DNA from: Cephalotrichum gorgonifer | Taxonomy: Eukaryota > Ascomycota > Sordariomycetes > Microascales > Microascaceae | Length of the DNA stretch: 64,000 bases | Assembly: GCA_900312665.1 (NCBI GenBank) | Contig: ONZQ02000024.1 | Location: 62,001-126,000, forward strand | Reading direction: 5' to 3' | Part shown: one piece after another, positions 13,301 to 23,753 of the stretch | Layout: each line of letters starts with the position of its first letter | Numbering within the stretch: position 1 is the stretch's first letter | Notes under the pieces: model-generated | The model's database searches: none | What the model was told of the DNA's origin: nothing | What the model saw: only the letters and a program-made list of their open reading frames with translations | Position numbers and translations under genes: made by a program

Positions 13301-14668
13301 GTCCCCCTTCAGGATGAGGAGCCTGCTGTCTCTTTCGACAGGCTGAGATCCGCCATGACGGCCATTCTGGAGCAGGTTCATGATGAGGGGAGCTGGGCAG
13401 GAATTTTGACGAGTGACAATCGTGATTCTTGGGCAAGAGTGAGTAACTAATGAACTGGTTTAATGAGGCGACTTTCCCACGAACCTGCCCTCCCTGTTTT
13501 TCGCAATCTCCTACAATCCAAGCTTACTAACACAGAATTTCAGACACGCGACGAGTTACTAGCAGTCAGTCCCGTCAACGCTCACTACTTCCAGACGATC
13601 GAGGCCGCCGCGTTCGCAATCAATCTCGACGACAGCAGCCCCGTCACTTACGCAGACCAGGCAAAGCAGTGCAAGCTAGGCGACGGCTTCAACCGGTGGA
13701 ATGACAAACCTCTCCAGTTTGTCATTACAGCCAACGGCAATTCTGGCGTCATCGTCGAGCACTCCTACCTCGACGGAACGACGCCTGCCCCCCTGTACGA
13801 CCGCATTCGCGACGCCATCGCAGCGTGCAAACCGTCCGCAACGGAGCCGCCGAAGACAACAAGGCCGCAGGAGATCCCGCTTATTCTTCCCTCTAGTTTT
13901 GACGCACACATCGCTGTGCTTCGCGAACGGTGGCTTGAGGCCAGTGCTTCCCGTGACTTTGTCTCGTACGAGCTCCCCACGCTTGGCGCGCACCTGCTTG
14001 GCCAGAATAAGGTCCCGATCAAGGGCGGCTACGACCTCCTCTGCCAACTGGCGCTTTACCTGTACCATGGACGACGCGTCATCCCCAACTGGCAGCCCGT
14101 GATGCTTGCGCACTTCCACGCCGGCCGACATGACATGGTTCAGCTGGCGTCGGAGCCGGTGCGAGCCTTCTGCGAGGCAGCAGCCGCCATCGGCGAGGAT
14201 AATGTCCCTGCGCAGCGGAAGCGAGCACTAATGTTGGAGGCAGCGCGTGACGTCAGCCGGCGGGTTAGCGAAGCCAAGGATGGAAGGGGTTTCTATAGGC
14301 TGTTCACCGTCATGGAACAACAGTGGCCGGCCGGTGTGCCAAAGGCGGGTGTGTTCGACGATCCGCTTCTGAAGAGGGGAATGGACTTTACGGCGGTGAC
14401 CAATATCAACCATGCTTCGGTGGAGAGTGTGACGACACCTTTGGACCCGAGTGTGTTGAGGCTGAGGTACACGATTCGGGATGACCAGTCAGTTCTTCCC
14501 CTTCCCCTTTTCCCCGCAAATGTCCAGTTGGCTGTCTACGTTACTGACGTCCGTTCAACACCTAGCACTCTCATAAGCCTCAATTGCCCAGTAGGAACGG
14601 CTGAGAAGCTCATCCGGAGCGTGAACGAGGCGGCGGTCATCATACGGGAGCTTAGTGTGGCCAAATAG
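4327..14668 (+). CDS. Highly reducing PKS with C-terminal carnitine acyltransferase domain
   Basis: Iterative type I highly reducing PKS, about 3,210 aa. Exons: 4327-4857, 4922-5049, 5112-5634, 5691-6580, 6650-7085, 7181-9489, 9595-11737, 11813-13438, 13544-14487, 14566-14668; all phases agree. KS has Cys177 (DTGCSG), His312 (EAHGTGT) and His351 (NIGH). AT has Ser670 in GHSSGE. DH has His996 (HVVDGMVIFP) and Asp1203. MT has LEIGAGTG (about 1476) and NVLHAT. ER has the nucleotide-binding HAGSGGVG (about 2022). KR has AGGLGDIG (about 2230) and Tyr2376. ACP has Ser2550 in GLDSL. The last about 590 residues are a choline/carnitine acyltransferase domain with catalytic-type His2935 (VEHSYLDG). All sites look intact. 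Known precedent (Trichoderma virens Tv6-931) shows this domain releasing product by esterification to polyols. The last intron (14488-14565) is 78 nt without a stop, so it could be retained; removing it restores RDDHTLISL. Confidence 0.95.
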
Positions 14669-14708
14669 GTACATGAGGAGCTGTCTGGGCTGATTGTCTC
14701 GGACCTAT

Positions 14709-14714
14709 AATAAA
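14709..14714 (+). terminator. AATAAA polyadenylation signal after PKS
   Basis: A canonical AATAAA lies 41 nt past the PKS stop codon, which suits cleavage just downstream. Confidence 0.45.
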
Positions 14715-16159
14715 AGAGGGCCAAACATGCGCTCGGTGGATATCATCCTTCAAGTCAAGCAGAACCACACGGTCCATGGGGATATGAGCACCGCACTTTG
14801 CCCATGATTCAAGTCATTACCGTAGTAGGACCGACTCATGCATCCAGGCCCGGCCCGGCCTAAGATCATCGAGAGGGAACAGGATACGGAAGGGGGGGAC
14901 GGCAGGAGGGGGGATAAAACGAGTGTTTCAGGAGTGCGAACTCCGAGCAGACCCAGTCGATGATTGGATGAAGAGACATGGAGGGACCGAAAAGAAGGTG
15001 GGAGCTGAGAATACAAGTACTTATGTCCCTGCATAATATTTATGCACTGATCAAGATGTCCTCCACCATGTGATATGGATGGATGATACAACCAGCTTAT
15101 TAGTTATTGCTTGGCGCTGCTGCATGGCTGCGCCGCTTGCCACATTAGGATTAGGATAGACTATTAACAGACGGGGGGGGAGAAGCAGGGGACCACCCTA
15201 CCTGCTATTAACTATTATAAGGTTGCATGGGTCAGGCAACCCATGTATCAATGCATTCAGGGGGAAGAACAGCCTGTAACTTGAGGCAACCCCTATTATC
15301 GACACAATATTGGAGGAGGAACCGAGATCATGGGACTGGTGCTCGAAGTCGGACCAGGGGGTTGGATCCACTAAAGTTGACGTTCCTCAGGATTTTACAA
15401 AAACCATGGTGTCTACGAGTTTATAGGAAAGCCCTTTGCTCTTGCCCTTGCCAGCCAGAGGCTTAGGTATATCTTGTAGCCTCCTAACCTGGCCTAGCAA
15501 TACCACCCAGAGCGGCGTCGGAGGAAAAGTTTAGAGCTACATTTGACCACCCGACTTCTCCGCGAGTCAAAAGTGTTCACCATGCATGGCATAGTTGTAG
15601 TTGCCAATGCGTCATCTTCAGCCCTGATGGAAGCCCCCTACAGTAAAAGCATGGGGCCGAGTTATCCTTACCTAAGTTCTCGGAGAAGAGAGGCTTGGAA
15701 CATCTACTTTGGGGATCTGGTCACTATAGGAGTAAAGTAGGTTACTTCTATGGCCACCAGTAACTGCAAAGCCTGATAGTACTGTAAAGCATATCACAAT
15801 TCTCCACCGACGACGAGATGGATATTGTTGTAGGTAAAAAGAAAAGTAGTGTCCGCTGGCACAATGGGTGGAAAGCCGGCATGTCCCATGTGTAGAGAGA
15901 GATACATGAACATTCTGGCTAAACAGCGGTGTAAAAGTTTTAATTGGAAAATATCTTGTCCCTTCCTGTGAACTACGAGTGTGCGTTTACCCCCCCTCAG
16001 GCGGCCAACCACCAACCACCGAGCACCTCGTCATCCGGAGCTCCCCAAACATGCCCGGCCAAGTCTAGCTAAAGGCAGACAAGTAGGCACTACAGCTCCA
16101 TGTAGCAATAATAGATTTATTTTCGTGAAAAATGGCACATCTTCGAGGCCCGACCTTTC

Positions 16160-16166
16160 TATAAAG
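16160..16166 (+). promoter_or_regulatory. TATA box of cupin gene
   Basis: TATAAAG starts 115 nt upstream of the cupin ATG, a usual fungal distance. Confidence 0.5.
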
Positions 16167-16274
16167 GCGAGGACTGCGAAACCAAAATCTTCTTCCACTG
16201 TATGATCCTAATTTTCATCTCTATCGCTCAAGCACTCCATATTCGCCTACCCGATAAACGACTCTAAGCTCACA

Positions 16275-16823
16275 ATGGCACTTCAAGGAAAATTGTCTTT
16301 CCCACAACGCTACATCACAACCCATGACTCTACCGGCAAATCAGTTCTAGACACCTCAATCCCATCCGCTGCCCCCTACCACGTTGTCGACGATGTCATG
16401 GATTTCGCCCAGTGTTACGTTACCCAAGGTTTTCCAACCAAGCTATCTGGTGATGCAGATCTAAAGACCTACCAGGAGTTCCTTGCGAACCCTCCTGGCC
16501 TAAGTGTCTCGAACGGCACTGTCCTCCGCTACGTCGATCTAGCCCCCGGAGGATCCTGCGTCATGCACAGGACTGTGAGCCTTGACTTCGGCATCGTGGT
16601 GGAGGGGGAGGTAGAGTTGAGCTTGGACTCTGGGGAGACGAAAGTCATGAGAAGGGGGGATGTGTGCATACAGAGGGCTACGATGCATGCGTGGAGTAAT
16701 ACGAGTGATACAGACTGGGCACGGCTTGTGTTTGTGCTACAGCCGTGTGGGAAGTTGGAGGTGGATGGAGGGGAGGTGAAGGAGAATCTTGGGGGGATGG
16801 AAGGGGTGAGGCCATCCTCGTAG
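16275..16823 (+). CDS. Small cupin-domain protein
   Basis: Single-exon protein of 182 aa with one cupin beta-barrel at about residues 75-160. The two cupin motifs are HRTVSLDFGIVVEGEVEL and RRGDVCIQRATMHAWSN, the pattern of fungal proteins akin to the BLL6423-like cupins. Compared with the classical metal site (H-x-H...E...H), the second His of motif 1 is replaced by Thr; this looks subfamily-typical rather than a lesion. No signal peptide is visible. It follows the PKS on the same strand after 1.6 kb with its own TATA box. Cupins in fungal clusters act as oxidases, isomerases or dehydratase-like helpers, so a tailoring role is possible, but membership of the cluster is inferred from position only. 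Confidence 0.8.
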   Translation: MALQGKLSFPQRYITTHDSTGKSVLDTSIPSAAPYHVVDDVMDFAQCYVTQGFPTKLSGDADLKTYQEFLANPPGLSVSNGTVLRYVDLAPGGSCVMHRTVSLDFGIVVEGEVELSLDSGETKVMRRGDVCIQRATMHAWSNTSDTDWARLVFVLQPCGKLEVDGGEVKENLGGMEGVRPSS

Positions 16824-17803
16824 ATAGAGAAGGGCAGACAAGAACCGCTTATCCGAAGTAGTATTACCGTCTCTAGAGGTACTATGAACTGAATAGACGA
16901 GATAGTCATTACGACTAGACGTATCAACTTGAACGGGAGCTCGGTAAATATCGGACCCTTAAAATGCCTCTCTTTAGTCGGGAACCTTCCTCTAACCCTC
17001 TACTGTGCCAGGACCGTTTAATGCGAAGCGCTCTGGGTGCGAATGGATGGCGCATGACTCTTACATGGCTCCCACTGGCATAAGCCCAATGAGCCGCTTC
17101 GCGATCGTGTGCAAGCTCACTTCCGCCCCTCCAAGCCGGTCAGTTGAAGCATCCGGACTGCCACCATGTAGGCTCGACAGCCCCATCTACCGCAAGAGAG
17201 GTGATCAAGCAGGCTAGCATACACGCGGTAAAGCAGGCTGGCATGAAGGATACCAGCTGCAGGTCAAAATAATGCTAAGTCGCAATGCACAATCTCGGAG
17301 ATACATGCCCTTGTTGGCCACGACTGGATTATCTCTCGTCGCATATTAAGAAGATATGAGGCGTATTTGCGGAAGGATGTTTTTTTGGTGTGACGGACTT
17401 GTGGATATCGAGGTGGCAGTGTACGCGCGTCCTATTTTATTGTGTTTACAGGTTTCCTTGTCAGGGTCGTAATAGCGGGGACTCCTTCCATCACGGGTAT
17501 CGTGGGTGTGAATAAGTAGATGAAAGTTGAGCCTGTCTGTCATTATCGGGAGTTCTATTAAGGTTATTGGCCGAGCCGGTCGGTGACAGGTTGAGGCTAT
17601 AGGCGGAGGCGGAGTTCCGGCAGAGGCTACTGGACGAGGGAACTAAATAGCGGTCCGCGAGCATGATATTTGTGGGGAAAGCCGGCATTCACGGTACTGC
17701 TAGATCTTGAGGATACGCAAGGTACTACGTAGTACGTAGGTAGTGAGTCCTTGAAAAGTGGGGGACGCAATCTTGATGGCTTGTGGCGTTGTGGGGATGC
17801 GGA

Positions 17804-17843
17804 GAACAGGACTAACCATGAACAGGACTAACCGTGAACAGGT
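17804..17843. repeat. 16-nt tandem repeat, 2.4 copies
   Basis: The unit GAACAGGACTAACCRT occurs twice, followed by GAACAGG. It lies in non-coding DNA; no function is apparent. Confidence 0.75.
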
Positions 17844-18913
17844 GGGGCGGGGTCACTTCCTCCGGCTACCCGATTTACTTAGCACGGGCCGACCTTGCCA
17901 GATGCAAGTTCACCCAGGATTCCCCAGCCATTCCTCGTGCTCGGGTAATCACCCGCTCTCCGCAGCGAGCGCAACTCTCGGGCCCGTCTCGGCCGCTTAA
18001 GTTATCCGAAGGCTGCGATGGCGAACTACGTCTGCTGATGCGCCAATTGTGGTGTAGCTTCTCCGTTTCACGTACCAGCGGACTCGCCTCCTACTTTCCC
18101 TCTCCCACTTGCACGTGTCTACCAATGCCGCTAGTTCATCGAAATCGGTCCGGTCGAGCTGTGGGGGTGGCAACCGTTGGGCGACTTCAGTGATGTTGCC
18201 CCCGGCGGATATCCCACATGTCATTTGTTTAAACCGCCGAAGGCGCGGATACGCCACTCGCAGGTGGCACATCCGAGGTGACTGGGCTTTCATGTAAATA
18301 TCTCAAGAACTTGGCCATGGGGTTACGGCGTCGTTAGCTTATATGAAGCGTGGCGAGATTGGCACGCGCGGGCTCTCATCCTGCTTTGGCCGCAGACAGC
18401 GACGGGGTCCGTGGGTTTCCTCTCCGTAGTCTCTCTAAAAGTTGGTGGGCCTCTTTTTGGGTCTTGCGCAGGGGTAGCGTGGGATAGAGTTCCAGCTCTA
18501 CACTCCCTTCCATAAAGGCCTTTCTGTTGTACCTTGCATTAATTTTGTCGGAGTAAACGTCGGAGAGAGTACGTATAATAGTAGGAAATATAATAGGAAG
18601 GTCACAAGTCATCCGCACTGGACTGGGCTACTTAACGCATGCAGGGCGCCTTCCAGGATTTACACCTGGAAAACCTGGTTGACAACAGACAGGACCTCAA
18701 CCCAGCCGCAAAATGTGGTAGTATCCGTATACCACTAGTTCAGGTATTGGCGCATAAGAAGGTTTAAGAATGATCTCCATGATCCACGCCTAGCTACTTC
18801 TGGACTTCTACGTGCAAGGAGTACAAGGGCTAGTACGTGTTCGAGGGCCTGGTGTATATTAGGTATGGCATGGGGGTAGGGCTCGTTCAGTGTACTGTAA
18901 TCTATACCCGGCT

Positions 18914-18939
18914 GATCGCGGACGATCGCGGACGATCGC
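18914..18939. repeat. 10-nt tandem repeat, 2.6 copies
   Basis: The unit GATCGCGGAC is repeated in non-coding DNA. No function is apparent. Confidence 0.7.
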
Positions 18940-19859
18940 CGGTTATGGAAGTTGGCCGTCACCAGACCCATAATTACCAGAGGGATATGGAGCTCGAGTC
19001 AAAGCTGTCGGCTTATTATTATGCAAATGACTAGCACGGCCGCCTTGAGATGCGGGGATCTCCACACCCCATCCGTACTAATTTCTTGGGGGAGGACTAC
19101 GGAGGCAACCACCAGCCAAGATCGAACATTCTCGTCGAATAAGGCCGCTCCTCCCCATGTGATTTTGCGGTCGGACATTGGTCTACGTCTGGAGGTCCAT
19201 GTATTTAGGTTTTCCACGCTAGTAGAGTACGCGCCCCCTTGTCGGTAAACCCACAGATGTCTTTGACTTCAATGTCTTATTATCCACCAGTATGAAATGA
19301 GGGTCTGTGTCCATGGCGGACTTGGGGCGGAGATCGGCATACATCACGACAAGGGGGGGGTTGCTGTGTGGGGTAACAGTACTTCCCCTGGGGCCCCACA
19401 TATAATGCGGGGGAAAATGCCGTTTCTGGATGGCTTCCATGAGCATGGGAGTACTCCGGCGAGACTCTCCTCGGCGGCATTTTGGCGTGCCATTCGGCCT
19501 TACTACTACATGGGTCGGCGTGGACAGGGGGCTTCTGCCGAGGATGTTAACGTCATAGGCGAAATTCTTCAATGAGCTAATGGACTAGGGGTATCCGACC
19601 ATACAAACGACTGCAACGATCTAAGCTCGAATGAGAAAATACTTTCGATCGAAAGTGTGGAGAAGGCAGCCCAGCCCAGGCCTAGGTATGCGCGACTATA
19701 TGAATGACGGTGGCCGTCTCCCCAGGATGTGTTTTCTCATCACGATCTGATCTGCACGCCTCTTGTGTTCACTTCATTGCGCCTCTTCGTTTCCAATCCC
19801 CTCGACCCTTCGTCCCTTCGACCCTACGAAGCCCTTTCGTCGCATACAAGCCTGCAGCC

Positions 19860-21045
19860 ATGAAGCGCGCCACCGCCCTCTCTCTCCTGTCCCTCGCCAC
19901 CTCGGTGCGAGGGCATGGGTACATGACCGGGCCCAAGAGCCGAACCCGTCTTGGCTTTGAGGTAATATGTCCCCCGATCTCCTAGCCGGACCATGACGCT
20001 AACCACACGGTAGGACGGCGTCGACACCTGCCCCGAGTGCACCATCCTCGAGCCCGTCTCGGCCTGGCCCGAGCTGGATGTTGCTCCCGTCGGGCGCAGC
20101 GGTGTCTGCGGTTACAACGCCCGTGTGAGCGTCGACTACAACTTCCCCGGCAAGGCCTGGGGCAAGGAGGTTGTCGCCACCTACAAGGCCGGCGACGTGA
20201 TCGACGTCGAGTGGTGCGTCGACAACAACGGTGATCACGGCGGCATGTTCACCTACCGCATCTGCCGGGACCAGGCCCTAGTCGACAAGTTCCTCGACCC
20301 TTCGTACACCCCCACCGAGGCGGAGAAGCAGGCGGCTGAGGACTGCTTCGAAGCGGGCGTCTTGGACTGTACCGATGTCAGCGGGCAGACCTGCGACTAC
20401 AGTCCTGATTGCTCTAGCGGCTCGGCGTGCTGGAGGAACGATTGGTTCACGTGCAAGAAGTTCGGGGAGGGCTCTTGCAAGGGTGTTGATGGTGCGGCGC
20501 AGGGTTCCTGCGCTACCACCATCGCGGGCGGTTACACCGTCACGAAGAAGGTCAAGCTGCCGTCGGACTTCTCGTCCGAGCACACGCTGCTTTCCTTCAA
20601 GTGGAACTCGTTCCAGACGGGCCAGATCTACCTGTCCTGCGCAGATATCGCCATCACTGGAGGTTCGGGTGGAAGCCCAACTACTACTACTACTACTACT
20701 ACGAGTTCGTCGGCCCCTACGAGTGCCCCTACTTCTTCTACCCCCTGCTCGGCTGGGACTAGTGTCCCCGTCACATTCAACGAGGTTGCCGTGCCGGAAT
20801 CCAATCAGGTCATCAAGCTCGTCGGCTCGATTCCGGCACTCGGCAACTGGAACCCGGCAAACGCAGTCGAGCTGACGCGGTCCGGGGACACGTGGTCTGC
20901 TAAGGTTGATATCAAGGTGGGAGAGACGTTCGAGTTTAAGTTTATTAACGTTGAGAACGGCTCGCAGGTGTGGTGGGAGCGTGATCCGAACAGGCAGTTC
21001 ACTGTCGCGTGCGGCGCTACCACGGTGAATGCGACGTGGCGATAG
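19860..21045 (+). CDS. AA13 starch-active lytic polysaccharide monooxygenase with CBM20
   Basis: Secreted copper monooxygenase of family AA13, 377 aa, which oxidatively cleaves starch. Exons 19860-19961 and 20014-21045. The signal peptide is residues 1-18, so mature His1 is His19 (HGYMTGP). The second copper histidine is His109 in GDHGGMF (mature position 91, the same number as in Aspergillus oryzae AA13), and Tyr240 in QIYLSC is the likely axial residue. The catalytic domain ends near 250. A Thr/Ser-rich linker (about 255-275), part of it encoded by an ACT microsatellite, leads to a starch-binding CBM20 (about 278-377; PALGNWNPANAVELT, EFKFIN, WWERDPNR). The ATG is fixed by the signal peptide. 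It stands alone, with no amylase gene nearby in the window. Confidence 0.96.
20680..20702. repeat. ACT microsatellite in LPMO linker
   Basis: Seven ACT units followed by AC encode a Thr run in the linker between the LPMO and CBM20 domains. Triplet length changes would alter linker length without a frameshift. Confidence 0.85.
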
Positions 21046-22824
21046 ATTCGAGTGGACGACGGTTTGAAGTCGACCATCTCTCGGTTGGTGCGGTTAGGGG
21101 AGTGGAGAGTATGGGGATGGGCCGCCTCTATCTTGTACATACACGGCTAAGAGAGGGTTAAGCATGGGAGGACTGGATAGTGAAATTGTGCGCTGGGGTT
21201 TGGAGGAATACAATTTATTATTCGGTAACATTTGATTCTCTCCCGCTCGTGGCTCTCACTATTATTTTACGGTCGACGGCATGCTATCTATCCCTCGTGG
21301 AAATTGAGTGTTTGTCCCACGAAAGATAAAAGGGGGAGGTTCGCGTAGCCATCATTGTAAAAGGATGGGAGGTGCCGTTGAATGTTTGACTGCTAGGCTA
21401 AATGACAAACACCTACTGTCAGCACTGGCCGGTTTTCATGTTTATATTCTCACAATCTAACATGTGCAGCCTAAAGTCTTGCTGCCACCCGAGAGCTGAC
21501 GGAAGTTGTAACCTAAGATCTGACTAACACACCACCCTGGCTACGATTAGTTACGTCCCGGTTTAGTGCTGTACCGTACCCTGGGCCCTAGATAAAATAT
21601 TCTTCGAATTTAGTAGCGTCCTTCTAATGTTACCTTTGTAAGAAAAGCGCGCCGGGGGAAAAAGTGAGAAAGGGGGGGCTGGGGTGTAGCCTTTATATTG
21701 TCCACCTTCATCCGGGGAGGGTACCCCTTGCCGAGGCCCAGATGAACGAGGAAACTTTCGGCACGGAGGTCTACTTTCTGGACTCTGAGAACGTCATACT
21801 CAGCCACCTAAGCTTCCAGATACAGACGGAATATGAACATCAAGATATTTATATCGTCGGACAGGATTCACACTTCTGGATGTAGCGCGTGTATGCGACC
21901 CGCGTCTGGACCAGGCGCTTCTCCATGTCTGTATAATCACGGGAACCGGAAGAATAGGCAAGGAAGGGGAAACTACTGGCGTTTCTGAACGTCTTTCAGC
22001 AGCAGTATCCCGTCCTTCGTGCTCGTGGACCCCACGCATCCAGGCCATAGAAGGATCGTCGTGCTATGCTCCGTTGATCTGGGACCCGGATTATTAACAT
22101 GGCGAATGTCCCACGTCTGCAGCAGGAGTGGTGGATGGACAGTACCTTTTGTAGTTTGAGAAAGTCGGAGGGCGCGTCTCCGTCGAGGGAGCTCGCGGGG
22201 GTTATCCTGGAAAAGGTCGGCTAGGGAGAAGATCTGACCGAGGCGTTCTGAACGGCGTTCATCGCGGGGCTACCGGTCGGTAGTTCGCATATGGTTAGGA
22301 AGGAATTTGAGGGCAATCCGCTGATGATGGGTGTGGAGAGGTGAGGCAATATGGAGACTAGTTGGTAGCAGGGAGAACGGCGTCCAGGGGGCTCCCCTGA
22401 GGTTGGATGCCGTACAAAGACCTATAATTCGTTCTAGACTTGAGGGGTCGGCAGTCTGATAATTTGCCTGAATGGTCCGGACGTCAAGGTGGCGTTGTGT
22501 ACGGCTTGCTTGGGCGCTGCCATATTGCAGTTGACCCATCTCGAGGCACGATCTTACAATACATATCACATCTTTGCCTTTATATCAACTGGTACGGATG
22601 CCATACCGGGGGTATCATTATAATCTATATCCTCCATGGGCCAGAACGCCCCCCTTCATATTTTCCTCGTAGACCCATTCGTGTCCTCCGTCGTCTATTC
22701 ACAGCGGCGTCTCCCTCAGATACCACCTGATACAACATTGTGCCCTTCAACTATTGACTCCCCCCGAGGAACTGCGCAGGGTCCCAAATCCTCTTCGCCC
22801 AAGCCTATGGATCCATGGAAGGAA
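21046..22824. other. Intergenic, LPMO to Cwc24 (convergent)
   Basis: This 1.8 kb interval lies between the 3' ends of two convergent genes. Only short ORFs without known motifs were seen. No repeat or RNA gene was recognised. Confidence 0.5.
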
Positions 22825-23753
22825 CTAGTCGTCCTCCTCCTCGCTGCTAACCTCCTCCCCAGCCTCTATCCTCTCTTGCCGTATCCTCGCCTCCCTTTCC
22901 TTCTTCTTCTTCAACTTTGCATTCAAGTCCCTAGCGGTGTTGAACACCCCGTTCGTCCCCGCGTTACACGCGGCGCACCTCGGGTTCTCCCTGTATCTCT
23001 TCAGCGCGCACGACTCACAGAAGTAGTGTGAGCACCTCGTGACTATAGGCGATTTGTAATCTCCCTTGCATATGAAGCAGGCAAAGGGAATATCTTCAAG
23101 GCCAGCATCCTCGTCATCGTCGTCGTCCTTGACACCGTTTTCCCTATCTGCGCTCGCGACGACGGTCCCGGCGACGGTTTTGCCCTTGGTGACGGATTCC
23201 CATTCCTTGTCGAGCTGCCAGCCTTGCTTGTAGTCGCTTCGGTCGTGGAGGAATTTACAGTTATCTCCGAATCCGCAGAAGCCCGTTTGCTTGTACTATT
23301 TGATGGGTGGCGTTAGCGCTGTCAACTTCACATGCCAGTATATCTTCGGGGGCGGGGGGAGGGGGGAGTGAACAGGAAAGTACTTACGTCTTTGCAGACG
23401 TCGGGCGCGTAATCCGTCACCGTCGTGGACCGAACATTCGTCGATGTCTTCGCGGGCCCGATCCTCGCCCTCTCCCTCGTCGCGTCGTTCGACGCTGAGA
23501 GGTCGACCGTCCTGTCGGCCTTGTGTATCGTCTGGAATGCCTCAGCTGGGGTGTCTTTCTGTGCTTCAGCTCCGAGCCCCTGCCGGCGCTTGGCTTTGCG
23601 CCCTGGTAGCACCTCGTCGTCCGAGTCCGAGTCTGACGAGTCGGGCTTCTCGCGCTTTCGAAGGTTTTCCTTGGGGCGCCGCGCGCCCCGTTTCTTGAAG
23701 GCAACGACGGGGGGTGCTGTGGTGGGCTCCGTGGCAGCTGGGGATCCTGTCAT
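22825..23753 (-). CDS. cwc24: Pre-mRNA splicing factor Cwc24 (CCCH + RING)
   Basis: Cwc24/RNF113-type spliceosome component, 278 aa, nuclear. Exons 23753-23388 and 23295-22825 are joined across a 92-nt intron (GTAAGT...ATAG). The join builds the conserved CKDYKQTGFCGFGDNCKFLH, a CCCH finger (C-x8-C-x5-C-x3-H) at about residues 121-140, followed by the family signature DRSDYKQGWQ. A C3HC4 RING finger follows (CFICKGDY, RCSHYFCESCAL, CAAC) at about 197-235. The N-terminus is basic with a Ser/Asp-rich acidic patch (SSDSDSDDE); the C-terminus is charged and coiled (Lys/Glu-rich). In yeast Cwc24 acts on the activated spliceosome near the 5' splice site. A housekeeping gene, a useful marker of ordinary genomic background. 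Confidence 0.96.

Larger units (their letters stand above)
14669..16274. other. Intergenic, PKS 3' flank and cupin promoter
   Basis: No gene seen. It holds a poly(A) signal at 14709-14714, an 8-G run near 15172 and a TATA box at 16160-16166 serving the cupin gene. Short ORFs on both strands show no recognisable family. Confidence 0.5.
16824..19859. other. 3 kb gene-poor interval
   Basis: No gene could be supported. It contains a 16-nt tandem repeat (17804-17843), a 14-bp palindrome GTACTACGTAGTAC (17722-17735) and a 10-nt tandem repeat (18914-18939). Several 80-120-residue ORFs overlap on both strands without known motifs. It may be decayed sequence, and it includes the LPMO promoter at its right end. 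Confidence 0.5.

Noticed and set aside
17722..17735. Palindrome GTACTACGTAGTAC as a regulatory operator
   Set aside because: Single copy in a gene-poor interval; no gene start nearby to regulate.
17997..18293. 99-codon minus-strand ORF and overlapping plus-strand ORF (17834-18193)
   Set aside because: Both strands are open through the same moderately GC-rich stretch and neither shows a family pattern.
18735..18971. 78-codon ORF with a helical, polyprotein-like look
   Set aside because: Too short and no element ends or neighbouring domains to call a retroelement relic.
19297..19575. 93-codon plus-strand ORF upstream of the LPMO
   Set aside because: No motif; the minus strand is open as well across the same bases.
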